Shown piece by piece: positions 17,986 to 27,609 of a DNA stretch of 64,000 bases; the stretch's first letter is position 1; every line of letters starts with the position of its first letter. Position numbers and translations under genes: made by a program. The stretch covers positions 62,001 through 126,000 of the forward strand of contig PKTN01000003.1 in NCBI GenBank assembly GCA_002869185.1, given 5' to 3'. Under the pieces are notes generated by a model. That model saw only the letters and a program-made list of their open reading frames with translations, searched no databases and was not told the origin of the DNA. The stretch comes from Denitrovibrio sp. (GTDB lineage Bacteria > Chrysiogenota > Deferribacteres > Deferribacterales > Geovibrionaceae).

Positions 17986-19221
17986 CTAGTCGTCGCTGGA
18001 TGACTTGCCGGCTAGGCGACCAGTACTCCAACATAGCTGTAGATTAAAACCACCTGTAGGACCGTCAAGGTTTATGATCTCACCTGCGAAATATAAATTT
18101 TTTATTAGCTTTGATCCCATGGTTTTGCCGTCGATCTCTTTCAGGTCTATACCACCCGCTGTGACTACGGCTCTTTCGAAACCAGCAAATTTTTCTATGT
18201 TAAAGCGTAAGTTTTTGAGTATGGTGACTAGCTTTTTTCTGTCCTCTTTTTTGAGGTCACATGAGCGAATCTCTGGATCGGTACCAGTTTGCTCTATAGC
18301 TAGTGCAAGCAGTTTTGGCTGGAAATATTTCTCTAGCATGTTTTTCAGTTTCTTTCGGCTGTTTTCGTTAATGTATTCAGCTATCTCTTTATCAAGTATG
18401 TGTTGTTCGATATCTGGTATAAAATCGATGGCGAGCTCTAAGTTAGGTTGAGTGATATCTATCTTTCTAGTCAGGTTATATATGGCTGGTCCTGATAGAC
18501 CATTCTCAGTGAAGACAGCATCACTCTTGTCGTCAGAAATCTTTTTGCCATCAGCATAAATAGAAAAAAGTGCATCACTTGGGCTCATACCTTGTAGCTT
18601 TTTTATCCAGCCTTCTTTGACTACGACAGGTACTAGTGCAGGTCTTGGCTCAATGATGCTATGTCCAAGTCTTTCTGCGTAGTTGTAGCCTTCACCAGTG
18701 GAGCCTGTTTTTGGGTATGATTTGCCGCCAGTTGCTAGTATTACTGATTTGCATAGGATGTCGCCAGTGGCGGTAGATATAGATGTTATTTTGTTATCAA
18801 TCGTGTTGATCTTTTGGATGATGACACCTTGACGTATTTCGACTTTATATTCTTTTAGGTATCGGGTGAGGATAGACAAAACCTCTTCGGCTAGGTCAGA
18901 CATAGGGAATATTTTAAAATCCTTATCTACCTTTGTGACCATCCCTTTATCATTAAAGAATGATATTGTATCAGTTGAGGAGAAGGCATTGAAAGCTTGA
19001 TAAAGGAACTTTCCAGACTTGCCAAAATGTGAGACGAACTCTTTAGTGTTGGTTATAGTGTTTGTGATGTTGCATCTACCTTTACCGCTTATGAGAAGCT
19101 TGCGACCTATGGAGCCCATCTTCTCTATGAGTAGGACTTTTGCCCCATTTTCTGCGGCAGTTCCAGCAGCCATAAGACCAGCAGGGCCACCACCTATAAC
19201 AACAACATCGTAAACATTCAT
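17986..19221 (-). CDS. NAD(P)/FAD-dependent flavoprotein of the HI0933/BaiN family
   Basis: This is a 411-residue flavoprotein. The N-terminal FAD-binding Rossmann motif reads VVIGGGPAGLMAAGTAAENG. It is followed by GRKLLISGKGRCNITN, ATGGKSYPKTGSTGEGY, and at the C-terminus FAGEIINLDGPTGGFNLQ. These are the hallmarks of the HI0933/YhiN/BaiN group, whose members are usually of unknown substrate (BaiN reduces bile-acid intermediates). It is a single gene; the adjacent LysR gene runs in the same direction with a 23-base gap, so co-transcription is possible. Confidence 0.9.
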   Translation of the reverse strand: MNVYDVVVIGGGPAGLMAAGTAAENGAKVLLIEKMGSIGRKLLISGKGRCNITNTITNTKEFVSHFGKSGKFLYQAFNAFSSTDTISFFNDKGMVTKVDKDFKIFPMSDLAEEVLSILTRYLKEYKVEIRQGVIIQKINTIDNKITSISTATGDILCKSVILATGGKSYPKTGSTGEGYNYAERLGHSIIEPRPALVPVVVKEGWIKKLQGMSPSDALFSIYADGKKISDDKSDAVFTENGLSGPAIYNLTRKIDITQPNLELAIDFIPDIEQHILDKEIAEYINENSRKKLKNMLEKYFQPKLLALAIEQTGTDPEIRSCDLKKEDRKKLVTILKNLRFNIEKFAGFERAVVTAGGIDLKEIDGKTMGSKLIKNLYFAGEIINLDGPTGGFNLQLCWSTGRLAGKSSSDD

Positions 19222-19244
19222 TTAACTACCTTCCTCTTGGAAAG

Positions 19245-20141
19245 TTATACTACTGACATCTGCGGCTTGTCTACAAATATACCTTGGATAAGTGTTATCG
19301 CCGCTTCAATAAGTGGTTCTTTTTTCCTGCTATCTATCACTGCTATGCTAAGTGGGATCTCGAAATCTATACTGCTATAGTGGTTTACAAGCCCACTCTC
19401 TATTAATTCTTTTGTATCTTCTTTACGTAGGATACAAGCCCCTTGTCCGCTTCTTACTAGCTCTTTTACGACAGACTCATCAGAAACAACCGTGATGTTT
19501 CTTGGTGGAAAATTTTTGCCAAGTTTACGTTTCATCTCTACATGGAAAGGGCAGTTGTTGCTCCCCCATATCCAAGGTAGCTCTGCTAACTCTTCCCAAG
19601 AGACGCCGTCGAGAGACTCCAACAATACTTTTGGTACAACCATCTGGACTGTTGCTGTGTGTATAGGGAGGGTCATTATGTCTTCATCTTCGAGTGTTCC
19701 ATATATGAAGCCAAGGTGCATTTCACGGTTTCGAAGCATTGTCGCTGTTTTTGTTGTCTCTGATATTACGTAGTTAACTTCCACATTTCCTATAATGCCA
19801 GCCATCGCCTTGCTTAGCTGTGCTACTCGTAGGAATGTTGGGTCGGTATTTAGTCCAATCGCAAGCTTACCTATTATCTCACCTCTTAGACTGAGTGCTT
19901 GCCTTCGGACTTCATACGCAGAATTGACCGCCATCATAGCGTGAGGTAGCAGTTTTTCCCCTTCGTTTGAGAGTGCCATCCCTCTTGGTTTCCTGATAAA
20001 GAGAGAAACACCAAGCTCATCCTCTAGTAGCTTTATCTGGTTACTGAGTGCGGATAGGCTTATGTGCATATTTTCTGCGGCACGTGTGAGACTTCCTAGC
20101 CTTGCGATATTTACAAAAGAGTTGAGCTGATAAAGTTCCAT
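19245..20141 (-). CDS. LysR-family transcriptional regulator
   Basis: The 298 residues begin with a winged HTH (residues 1-60; ELYQLNSFVNIARLGSLTRAAENMH, split here as QLNSFVNIARLGSL and TRAAENMHISLSALSNQI) followed by a linker helix and a substrate-binding domain (about 90-290). It is transcribed divergently from an amino-acid/polyamine-type permease gene starting at 20283, the usual geometry for a LysR regulator and its target exporter. The effector is likely the permease's substrate, perhaps an amino acid. Confidence 0.92.
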   Translation of the reverse strand: MELYQLNSFVNIARLGSLTRAAENMHISLSALSNQIKLLEDELGVSLFIRKPRGMALSNEGEKLLPHAMMAVNSAYEVRRQALSLRGEIIGKLAIGLNTDPTFLRVAQLSKAMAGIIGNVEVNYVISETTKTATMLRNREMHLGFIYGTLEDEDIMTLPIHTATVQMVVPKVLLESLDGVSWEELAELPWIWGSNNCPFHVEMKRKLGKNFPPRNITVVSDESVVKELVRSGQGACILRKEDTKELIESGLVNHYSSIDFEIPLSIAVIDSRKKEPLIEAAITLIQGIFVDKPQMSVV

Positions 20142-20282
20142 CTAAAAAACTCCATATATTAGTTTTCATAATATTAGCATAACTATTGGAAAAGAGGTTT
20201 CGATTTTTTAGAAGGCTCACTTCCAGAATGGCTAATTGTTCTCTTTGTGGATATTTGTTACTCATTGATCAGGAGAGAAGAG

Positions 20283-21512
20283 ATGAATAAAAAAATAGGA
20301 TGGATTAGATTTTCTGGGCTGATAATAGGACCGATACTTGGGTCAGGGATAATACTGTTACCTACTATGGTATATGAAAAAGCTGGCTTCTGGTCTCTGC
20401 CTGCATGGGTTCTGATATCTGTCTTAGGTTTGTTCTTTGCGTTTATATTCTCATTCTTGACACTCCTTTTCCCTGGTGAGGCTGGTGTTTCAAATGCCAT
20501 TGAGTATGTTTTTGGTAAGCTGGTGAAAATCCTTTCTGCCGGATATCTTATTGGTGCAGGCCTCTTTGGACCTGTTGCTGTGCTCCTAATAGCAGAGAGA
20601 TATGCTAATCTTTCAGGTCTGCTGAGTTCAACAACATTTACACTTATTTCACTTCTTCTTTGTACCTGTTTGCTAATGATGAGTATCACATCTATAGGTA
20701 GGGCGGCTCTAGTCCTCTCTTCTGTGGCGGCGATACTCCTTGTCTCTGGTGGGGCTATGGCACTCATTTATCACAGTAAATTTGATGTTGTCAGGCAACC
20801 GTTTGAGTTCTCTGTTTTTGGTAATGCTATGCTATTACTCTTTTGGGGGCTTGTTGGTTGGGAGGTTATAGGTTCTTTCAGTGGTGAGATAAAAGACCCC
20901 AAACACACTTATACTAAGGCGGCTCTTTTCAGTGCTTTCATAATAACAACTGTTAGCTTAGTTGTAGCAGGTGCAGTGCAGTTCGCTGATATTGATTCTC
21001 TTGGTTCACCTGTAGCTGATGTCGCTATGATTATAAAACCTATAGCGGGTGGCTTGAATACATATGTCTTTGGCGGTTTGGTGTTTGCCTTATGTATAAA
21101 CACTTATCTATCTTTTGTTGGTAGTATAGCAAGGCTTGCGGCATCTTTAGCGGATGATAATATACTGCCTCGTGTTCTGAACAGGCGAACAAAAAATAAC
21201 TCGGCGTATATTCTAATTGCTATAATGACTCTGGTGCATGTGTTTCAGATATTGTTGGTGAAGATTGGTTTAATGACTATGGAGAGTCTTGTTGCTGTTG
21301 CGGATGTATTTTTTCTGCTGAACGCACTTGTAGGGTTATTAGCTGCGATGGTTATATTTGAAAGACGCTGGTTGAAAATATGTACAGGTGTATTGGCAGC
21401 ATGTTTTTTTAGTATACTTCTTTTCTCATCAAGCTTACTGCTTGTTACAATAAGCTTGATATCATTCTTTGTTCTGTTTGCTGGAAGACCTTACCTGACT
21501 GTTGCAGATTAA
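20283..21512 (+). CDS. APC-superfamily permease, YjeH-like amino acid exporter
   Basis: A polytopic membrane protein of 409 residues with about 12 hydrophobic helices. It opens with the APC signature GLIIGPILGSGIILLPTM and contains LLFWGLVGWEVIGSFSGEIKDP, typical of the YjeH/methionine-branched-chain exporter group. The ATG at 20283 has AGGAGAG at the right distance; the frame extends further upstream without support. The divergent LysR gene suggests substrate-induced export. Confidence 0.82.
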   Translation: MNKKIGWIRFSGLIIGPILGSGIILLPTMVYEKAGFWSLPAWVLISVLGLFFAFIFSFLTLLFPGEAGVSNAIEYVFGKLVKILSAGYLIGAGLFGPVAVLLIAERYANLSGLLSSTTFTLISLLLCTCLLMMSITSIGRAALVLSSVAAILLVSGGAMALIYHSKFDVVRQPFEFSVFGNAMLLLFWGLVGWEVIGSFSGEIKDPKHTYTKAALFSAFIITTVSLVVAGAVQFADIDSLGSPVADVAMIIKPIAGGLNTYVFGGLVFALCINTYLSFVGSIARLAASLADDNILPRVLNRRTKNNSAYILIAIMTLVHVFQILLVKIGLMTMESLVAVADVFFLLNALVGLLAAMVIFERRWLKICTGVLAACFFSILLFSSSLLLVTISLISFFVLFAGRPYLTVAD

Positions 21513-21526
21513 GACTTCTTAACGAA

Positions 21527-21847
21527 CTATGACTTAAGTTTCATAGCACCGATACCGTCTATCTTGCAGTCGATATCGTGATCCCCATCTACTAAGCGGA
21601 TGCTTTTAACTTTTGTACCAACCTTAACCACGAGGGATGATCCCTTCACTTTCAGGTCTTTGATAACGGTTATACTGTCGCCATCTTGGAGAACATTGCC
21701 GTGAGCGTCTTTGATAACGCCAGCTTCTTCAGCCTCTTTCGCTTCTGCTTGAGTCCATTCGTGTGCGCACTCAGGACAGATGAGTAGCTCGCGGTCTTCG
21801 TATGTATATTCACAGTTGCACTGTGGACAGTTTGGTAATTCACTCAT
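21527..21847 (-). CDS. yjdM: YjdM/PhnA-type zinc-ribbon protein
   Basis: The 106-residue protein has two CxxC pairs (CPQCNC and CPEC) forming an N-terminal zinc ribbon, and an SH3-like C-terminal domain with [17 protein letters not shown]. It matches the widespread YjdM (formerly PhnA) family, which is named for genomic context and not needed for phosphonate breakdown. The biochemical role is unknown. It is monocistronic and convergent with the permease gene. Confidence 0.9.
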   Translation of the reverse strand: MSELPNCPQCNCEYTYEDRELLICPECAHEWTQAEAKEAEEAGVIKDAHGNVLQDGDSITVIKDLKVKGSSLVVKVGTKVKSIRLVDGDHDIDCKIDGIGAMKLKS

Positions 21848-22000
21848 TAATATAAACCTCTTAAATTTAATCAGTGGTATGTTATCAGAGAGATAAGTGA
21901 AATGTAAAGATGCTATTAACCTAAAGTGAGTTGATAAATACTGGTTTAGGATTTACATTATGTATGACCCCTATCAATTTTATTGATTAATGGAGTAGAT

Positions 22001-23338
22001 GTGAATATGGAACTAAGCAGCGAAATTCTAGATATTATTTATCATAATGTTTGTAACGGTATCTATGTGACTGATGGTAAGGGAGTAACCTTAGGGGTTA
22101 ATAAACCTTATGAGATTATGTCCGGTATCAAGAGCGAAGAACTTGTCGGTAAAAGTCTCTATCAGCTTGTTCATGTGGATAAAGTATTCAGCGGTTCAGC
22201 ATCACTTCTTGTTTTAGAAAAGAAGACTCCAATAACTATAACTTATCACACGAAAACAGATAAAAAATTTCTTGCAAAAGGTAAGCCTATTTTTGACGAG
22301 AACGGAAATATTAAGTATGTTATCAATACTATCTGGGATTTAACCGCGATCTCGTATAAGGACGCTATAGACTCAGATACAGCTAGAGATTCCATGCTTG
22401 ATACCTCTGACTTTGTTTCATCCAGTCCACATATGATCAAGGTGATCGACCTCTGCATGAGGATAGCAAACACTGAATCGACCATTTTTATTACTGGTGA
22501 ATCAGGCGTGGGTAAAGGACTAGTGGCAACTATCATCCATCAGGCTAGCGACAGGAAAAAGGCTCCTATGATTAAACTGAATTGTGCCGCTATACCTGAA
22601 GGACTCATAGAGAGTGAGCTTTTTGGCTATGTTAAAGGTGCATTCACTGGTGCAGATTCGAAGGGGAAGGCTGGTCTTTTTGAAGCAGCGGAGAATGGTG
22701 TGATCTTTCTGGACGAGATTTCGGAGATGCCTCTTTATACTCAGTCCAAACTATTAAGTGTGCTTCAAGAGAGAGAGTATACTCCTGTTGGAGGTACTCA
22801 GCCTAAGAAGACAAATGCAAGGGTTATCGCAGCTACCAATAAAAATATTTGGCAGATGGTTCAAGAAGGGAAGTTTAGAGAAGATCTTTATTACAGGCTT
22901 AATGTTGTGCCCATCGAGATACCGCCTCTCAGGCAAAGACCAGAGGATATTGCTCCACTTATCTTATTCTTTTTACATAAGTATAATAAGAAATATGGAA
23001 GCTATAAGAAGTTTTCTGATGATGTCACTAAACGGATGGAGACTGCTGTTTGGCAGGGGAATGTCAGAGAACTAGAGAATGTTGTAGAGAGACTTGTGGT
23101 CAGTAATAAGAGTGATTTGATTGATATCAAAGATTACGATTCGCTCGCTAGCATAGAGCATCATCTTGGAGATAACAGCCTAAAGTCACATTTAGAGACA
23201 TATGAGAAAAATTTATTAATAAACGCTGTATCCAGCTGTAGGAGCACAAGAGAACTCGCTAAACTGTTACAGACAAGCCAACCTAGTGTAGTTAGAAAAC
23301 TTCAAAAATACGGTATTTCACTCTCGTCCAATTCATAA
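22001..23338 (+). CDS. PAS-domain sigma-54-dependent activator of the ato operon
   Basis: A 445-residue enhancer-binding protein. It has an N-terminal PAS sensor (about 8-120), an AAA+ domain with Walker A GESGVGKG, the sigma-54 loop GAFTGAD and Walker B VIFLDEISEM, then a C-terminal HTH (TRELAKLLQTSQPSVVRKL). It lacks a receiver, so it answers to a small ligand rather than a kinase. The start is GTG 22001 (GGAG five bases upstream), with ATG 22007 possible; a TTG at 21983 is less likely. Palindromic sites begin at its stop codon and a -24/-12 promoter follows, so it very probably activates atoB-D-A-E. Confidence 0.92.
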   Translation: MNMELSSEILDIIYHNVCNGIYVTDGKGVTLGVNKPYEIMSGIKSEELVGKSLYQLVHVDKVFSGSASLLVLEKKTPITITYHTKTDKKFLAKGKPIFDENGNIKYVINTIWDLTAISYKDAIDSDTARDSMLDTSDFVSSSPHMIKVIDLCMRIANTESTIFITGESGVGKGLVATIIHQASDRKKAPMIKLNCAAIPEGLIESELFGYVKGAFTGADSKGKAGLFEAAENGVIFLDEISEMPLYTQSKLLSVLQEREYTPVGGTQPKKTNARVIAATNKNIWQMVQEGKFREDLYYRLNVVPIEIPPLRQRPEDIAPLILFFLHKYNKKYGSYKKFSDDVTKRMETAVWQGNVRELENVVERLVVSNKSDLIDIKDYDSLASIEHHLGDNSLKSHLETYEKNLLINAVSSCRSTRELAKLLQTSQPSVVRKLQKYGISLSSNS

Positions 23339-23429
23339 ATGAATCAAGCGATTCATATTTGAATCATCCCTCGTAAGTTCCCTGTGTTTTATAACATTAT
23401 ATTATTATGAGTGATTCACATTTGAATCA
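23331..23429. promoter_or_regulatory. Cluster of enhancer palindromes for the sigma-54 regulator
   Basis: Three related sites occur: ATGAATC-AAGC-GATTCAT (23339-23356), the overlapping GATTCA-TATT-TGAATC (23350-23365), and TGATTCA-CATT-TGAATCA (23412-23429). An extra half-site pair lies at 23331-23344. The consensus is TGATTCA-N4-TGAATCA. They lie 110-210 bp upstream of a -24/-12 promoter, the usual position of enhancer sites. Confidence 0.72.
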
Positions 23430-23442
23430 TTTCTATTTTTAG

Positions 23443-23463
23443 AACGCCTTTTGGTGTTTTTTT
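23443..23463 (+). terminator. Intrinsic terminator after the sigma-54 regulator gene
   Basis: Stem AACGCC/GGTGTT (one G-T pair) with a TTTT loop is followed by a T-rich tail (seven Ts ending the stem and tail). It lies between the enhancer sites and the ato promoter. Confidence 0.7.
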
Positions 23464-23540
23464 AATTTTTTAAACTATTGGTATATAGAAACATATTGTT
23501 TTCTAAATGTGTTTGCTTCTAATAAAAAATATTAATAAAC

Positions 23541-23555
23541 TGGTATGGTTCTTGA
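23541..23555 (+). promoter_or_regulatory. Sigma-54 (-24/-12) promoter of the ato operon
   Basis: TGGTATG-GTTC-TTGA matches the RpoN consensus TGGCACG-N4-TTGC with GG at -24 and the TTG of -12, although the -12 C is replaced by A. It lies about 50 bp before the atoB ATG and downstream of the enhancer palindromes. Confidence 0.6.
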
Positions 23556-23603
23556 TATATGTATATGCGTACGGAAGAAGAAATACATATATTGAGGTGT
23601 TAG

Positions 23604-24779
23604 ATGAGTGCAGTTTATCTAATAGAATCACTAAGAACTCCATTCGGATCATTTGGTGGAGCCCTATCGGATGTGCCTGCTGTTGATATGGCAGCATCAG
23701 TTATAAAGCAAATCCTAGAAAATACAGGTCTTAAGGGTGGCGAGATTGATGAAGTTATCCTTGGACAAGTTATCCAAGGTGGTGCTGGGCAGGCTCCTGC
23801 CAGACAAGCGATGATCAAAGCTGGTATCCCAAATAGTGTCCATGCAATGACTATCAATAAAGTGTGTGGCTCAGGTCTTAAGACGATGATGCTCGCATCA
23901 CAATCTATCCAAGTTGGCGACAGTAACCTTGTTATTGCTGGTGGTATGGAAAATATGTCAGCTGCTCCTTATGCCCTTCCTACAGGGCGTTACGGTGCGA
24001 AGATGGGTAATGCGCAGATGCTCGACCTTATGATGCATGATGCACTTGTTGATCCTTACTCTACTCAGGCTATGGGCGTTCTAACAGAAGGAAGCGTCGC
24101 AAGAACAGGTGTCACACGTGAAGAGCAAGACGAACTTGCTGCTAGGTCATATAAGCTATCTCTGGATGCTATTAATAATGGCGTGCTTGATGATGAGATC
24201 GTCCCTTATGTTAAGAAGACTCGCAAGGGTGATGTTGTTATTGATAAGGATGAAGACCCATTCAACGGACGTATTGACAAGCTCCCTACGCTTAAGCCTT
24301 GTTTCAAAAAAGACGGGACAATCACAGCTGGTAATGCATCAAACATTAACGATGGTGCCGCTATCACGCTCCTCGCGAGTGAAGAGGCTGTTAAGAAATA
24401 TAATCTCACTCCAAAAGCTAAACTCATAGCTTATTCAACAAACAGTATTGAACCAGAATATTTTGGCGAAGCGCCTTGTGGTGCTATAGAAAAGGCTGTG
24501 GCTAAGGCTGGTCTTAAGCTCGAAGATATCGACCTTTTCGAGATCAACGAAGCATTCGCTGCGGTAACTCTGATGGCTGTTAAGAAGCATAATTTAGATA
24601 TAGATAAAGTTAACGTGAATGGTGGTGCTTGTTCATTCGGTCACCCTGTTGGAGCTAGTGGTGGACGACTCGTTGCGACACTTGTGAGAGAGCTAGTCAG
24701 ACAGAACAAGAAGTACGGACTCGTGACACTGTGTATCGGTGGTGGTGAGGCTGTAGCTGCGGTTTTTGAAAGAGTATAA
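23604..24779 (+). CDS. atoB: Acetyl-CoA C-acetyltransferase (thiolase)
   Basis: This thiolase splits acetoacetyl-CoA into two acetyl-CoA (or runs in reverse). The 391 residues include the nucleophilic Cys in NKVCGSGLK (about residue 90), the His in FGHPVGASG and the second catalytic Cys in LCIGGGEAV near the end. It also has FEINEAFA and the usual LGQVIQGGAGQAPARQA loop, shown here as GQVIQGGAGQAP. GAGGTGT precedes the ATG. It is the first gene of an operon with a CoA transferase and a fatty-acid transporter, the E. coli ato gene set in a different order. Confidence 0.96.
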   Translation: MSAVYLIESLRTPFGSFGGALSDVPAVDMAASVIKQILENTGLKGGEIDEVILGQVIQGGAGQAPARQAMIKAGIPNSVHAMTINKVCGSGLKTMMLASQSIQVGDSNLVIAGGMENMSAAPYALPTGRYGAKMGNAQMLDLMMHDALVDPYSTQAMGVLTEGSVARTGVTREEQDELAARSYKLSLDAINNGVLDDEIVPYVKKTRKGDVVIDKDEDPFNGRIDKLPTLKPCFKKDGTITAGNASNINDGAAITLLASEEAVKKYNLTPKAKLIAYSTNSIEPEYFGEAPCGAIEKAVAKAGLKLEDIDLFEINEAFAAVTLMAVKKHNLDIDKVNVNGGACSFGHPVGASGGRLVATLVRELVRQNKKYGLVTLCIGGGEAVAAVFERV

Positions 24780-24789
24780 GGAGAATATT

Positions 24790-25458
24790 ATGTTGGTCAA
24801 AGAGATAATATCGGTAGAAGAAGCTGTCAGCAAAATCAATAAAGGTGACAGTGTGATGGTTGGTGGTTTTATTGGATGTGGAACACCAGACTCACTCCTT
24901 GGAGGGCTTAAAGAGGTTGGCACGGATGACTTAACACTCATTTGTAATGACTCAGGTATCCTCGATCCAGAAAATCCAACAGGGCTTCCAGCTCTGATAG
25001 TAAATAAGCAGTTTAGTAAGATGCTCGTTTCTCATATAGGGACAAACCCTGAAACTGGTCGTCAGATGAATGCTGGCGAGACAGATGTTCAGCTTATTCC
25101 ACAAGGGACACTAGTAGAAAGAATAAGATCAGCAGGGATAGGGCTTGGCGGTTTCCTCACTCCAACAGGGCTGGGGACAGAAGTTGAAGAGGGGAAACAA
25201 GTTATCGATATAGATGGAATAAAGTATCTTTTGGAATTGCCACTTAGGGCTAACGTAGCTCTGATAAAGGCGAAAGTAGCTGATAAATCAGGAAACTTAT
25301 TATATTCGAAGACAGCAAGAAATTTTAACCCTGTCATGGCTATGTCAGCCGACCTCGTTATTGTTGAGGCGGAAGAGCTTGTTGAGATAGGTGATATCGA
25401 CCCTGAACACGTAGTCACGCCTTCGATATTCGTGGACTACATAGTAATGAGCAAGTGA
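24790..25458 (+). CDS. atoD: Acetoacetate/butyrate CoA-transferase alpha subunit
   Basis: A 222-residue subunit of a family I CoA transferase. It has the oxyanion-hole and CoA-binding pattern VMVGGFIGCGTPDSL, the central GGFLTPTGLGTEVEEGK and ALIKAKVADKSGN. The ATG at 24790 has AAGGAG upstream. With the beta subunit it moves CoA from acetyl-CoA to acetoacetate or short-chain fatty acids. It directly follows the thiolase gene, so activation and thiolysis are coupled. Confidence 0.94.
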   Translation: MLVKEIISVEEAVSKINKGDSVMVGGFIGCGTPDSLLGGLKEVGTDDLTLICNDSGILDPENPTGLPALIVNKQFSKMLVSHIGTNPETGRQMNAGETDVQLIPQGTLVERIRSAGIGLGGFLTPTGLGTEVEEGKQVIDIDGIKYLLELPLRANVALIKAKVADKSGNLLYSKTARNFNPVMAMSADLVIVEAEELVEIGDIDPEHVVTPSIFVDYIVMSK

Positions 25459-25468
25459 GGGGATAATC

Positions 25469-26131
25469 ATGGAATACGTATCAAATAAAACAAATATTGC
25501 AAAAAGGATAGCTCGGTTTTTTGAGTCTGGAAGTGTTGTAAACCTTGGTATAGGTCTACCAACTCAGGTTGCAAACTATATCCCAGAAGGTGTTACCGTT
25601 GTACTCCAATCAGAGAATGGTTTTCTAGGTCTTGGACCTGCACCAGAAAAGGGTAAAGAGGATAAAGACCTCACAAATGCTGGTGGTCAGCCTGTGACTA
25701 TTCTCCCTGGTGGGATGTGTTTCGACTCAGCTACTTCGTTCGGTATTATCCGTGGTGGACATGTTGACTATACAGTTCTTGGTGTTCTCGAAGTAGATCA
25801 GAAGGGTAATTTGGCTAACTATAAAATCCCAGGAAAAATGGTTCCTGGTATGGGTGGAGCTATTGACCTTGTTGTTGGGGCAAAGGTTGTTATCGCAGCT
25901 ACACTTCACTTTGAGAAGAATGGCGGGACAAAGCTTAAGAGGGAGTGCTCACTACCTCTCACAGCAAGAGAGCAGGTCAACTATGTTGTTACAGACGTAG
26001 GCTTTTTCGAGATCAAAGATAATAAGTACATACTTAAAGAGGTATTTGCACCATACACCACTGATTTTGTTGTGGAAAAGACAGATGCAGATATCGAGAT
26101 AGCTGATGACTGTCAGCAGGTTGAGATTTAA
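25469..26131 (+). CDS. atoA: Acetoacetate/butyrate CoA-transferase beta subunit
   Basis: This 220-residue subunit carries the catalytic glutamate E49 in VLQSENGFLG, which forms the enzyme-CoA thioester. VNLGIGLPTQVANYIPEG and GGHVDYTVLGVLEVD are further family signatures. It lies 10 bases after the alpha subunit gene. No unusual features are seen. Confidence 0.95.
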   Translation: MEYVSNKTNIAKRIARFFESGSVVNLGIGLPTQVANYIPEGVTVVLQSENGFLGLGPAPEKGKEDKDLTNAGGQPVTILPGGMCFDSATSFGIIRGGHVDYTVLGVLEVDQKGNLANYKIPGKMVPGMGGAIDLVVGAKVVIAATLHFEKNGGTKLKRECSLPLTAREQVNYVVTDVGFFEIKDNKYILKEVFAPYTTDFVVEKTDADIEIADDCQQVEI

Positions 26132-26150
26132 TATATTTGGAGGTTTTATT

Positions 26151-27497
26151 ATGTTTAAGCGTCTAACGAACCTATGTGTCGTTCTTGTTCAGCGATACCT
26201 ACCAGACCCATTTCTATTCGCTGTGATTCTGACTCTTGTAGTCTATTTCGCAGGTATGGCAACAACTGGTCAAGGTTCTATTGTTATGATAGACCACTGG
26301 ACAAATGGTTTCTGGAAGCTCCTTGCATTCTCTATGCAGATGGCACTTATTCTTGTCACAGGCCATACTCTTGCAAACGCCCCTATATTCAAGAAGGGTC
26401 TAAGCTCACTTGCTAAAGTAGCAAAGACACCTAACCAAGCTATCTTGGCAGTGACTGTAGTCGGTATTATCGCATCATTCATTAACTGGGGTTTTGGTCT
26501 TGTTATTGGTGCTCTTTACGCTCGCCAGCTCGCAAGAGAAGTTAAAGGTGTCGATTATAGACTCCTTATCGCTTCTGCTTATTCTGGTTTCCTCGTATGG
26601 CACGGTGGACTCTCAGGCTCTATCCCACTTAAACTCGGCTCTGCGAAAGGCCTAGCAGATATTACAAGTGGTGCAGTTACAGAGGCTATCCCTACATCTA
26701 TAACAATCTTTGGTACTATGAACCTTGTTATATTTGCAGTACTTCTCTTTACTCTCCCTTTCTTAAACAGGGCTATGCATCCATCAAAAGAAGAGGATGT
26801 TATTAGTTGTGACCCTGCTCTCCTCGAAGAAGAGCCTATCCCAGCTAAAATTGAAAACCCTACACCAGCAGATAGAATGGAGAACAGTCCTGTTCTTTCA
26901 ATACTTATCGGTGTGCTAGGTATGATTTTCGTATTTAAATATTTCTACACTAAGGGATTTTCTCTTAATCTTAATATAGTTAACTTTACGTTCCTATTCG
27001 CAGGTATCCTGCTTCACGGAACACCTAGACGCTTTTTAAACGCTATGACACAGGCTGGAAAGAGTACTATTGGTATTATCATCCAGTTCCCTTTCTACGC
27101 AGGTATCATGGGTATGATGGTAGGAGCTACTGGCGACGGTGGTTCATTGGCTGGCGGGATTTCCAATATGTTCGTAAGTATATCCACTGAGACGACATTC
27201 CCACTTTTCACCTTTCTCAGTGCAGGTATAGTAAACTTCTTCGTACCATCAGGTGGTGGTCAGTGGGCTGTCCAGGCTCCGATCATGATGCCAGCTGGTG
27301 CGGCTCTTGGCGTTCCCGCCGCTAAAACAGCTATGGCTATAGCTTGGGGTGATGCGTGGACAAACATGATACAGCCTTTCTGGGCGCTTCCTGCTCTTGG
27401 TATAGCAGGTCTTAGTGCGAAAGATATCATGGGCTTTTGTCTAATCGACCTATTTTATAGTGGTATTGTTATCTCAGTAGTAATGTTGCTATTCTAG
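26151..27497 (+). CDS. atoE: Short-chain fatty acid transporter AtoE
   Basis: A polytopic inner-membrane protein of 448 residues with about 12 hydrophobic segments. It begins MFKRLTNLCVVLVQRYLPDP and contains NWGFGLVIGALYARQLAR, HGGLSGSIPLKL and PSGGGQWAVQAPIMMPA, typical of the AtoE family. The ATG at 26151 follows GGAGG. It probably imports short-chain fatty acids such as butyrate or acetoacetate for the CoA transferase and thiolase encoded upstream. A strong terminator follows. Confidence 0.94.
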   Translation: MFKRLTNLCVVLVQRYLPDPFLFAVILTLVVYFAGMATTGQGSIVMIDHWTNGFWKLLAFSMQMALILVTGHTLANAPIFKKGLSSLAKVAKTPNQAILAVTVVGIIASFINWGFGLVIGALYARQLAREVKGVDYRLLIASAYSGFLVWHGGLSGSIPLKLGSAKGLADITSGAVTEAIPTSITIFGTMNLVIFAVLLFTLPFLNRAMHPSKEEDVISCDPALLEEEPIPAKIENPTPADRMENSPVLSILIGVLGMIFVFKYFYTKGFSLNLNIVNFTFLFAGILLHGTPRRFLNAMTQAGKSTIGIIIQFPFYAGIMGMMVGATGDGGSLAGGISNMFVSISTETTFPLFTFLSAGIVNFFVPSGGGQWAVQAPIMMPAGAALGVPAAKTAMAIAWGDAWTNMIQPFWALPALGIAGLSAKDIMGFCLIDLFYSGIVISVVMLLF

Positions 27498-27519
27498 ATT
27501 AAATATACACTCATTTTGT

Positions 27520-27553
27520 AAGGCTCTCTGGTAAACAGGGGGCCTTTTTTTGT
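27520..27553 (+). terminator. Intrinsic terminator of the ato operon
   Basis: An 11-bp stem, AAGGCTCTCTG with CAGGGGGCCTT (several G-T pairs), is followed by a run of seven Ts. Confidence 0.85.
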
Positions 27554-27609
27554 TTGACTATCTTTTATCTTTACTAATTAATCAAATGTCATAGAATAAT
27601 AAAAAAACG

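Noticed and set aside
20258..20767. 169-codon open frame opposite the APC permease
   Set aside because: Antisense to the permease, composition typical of a reversed membrane-protein frame.
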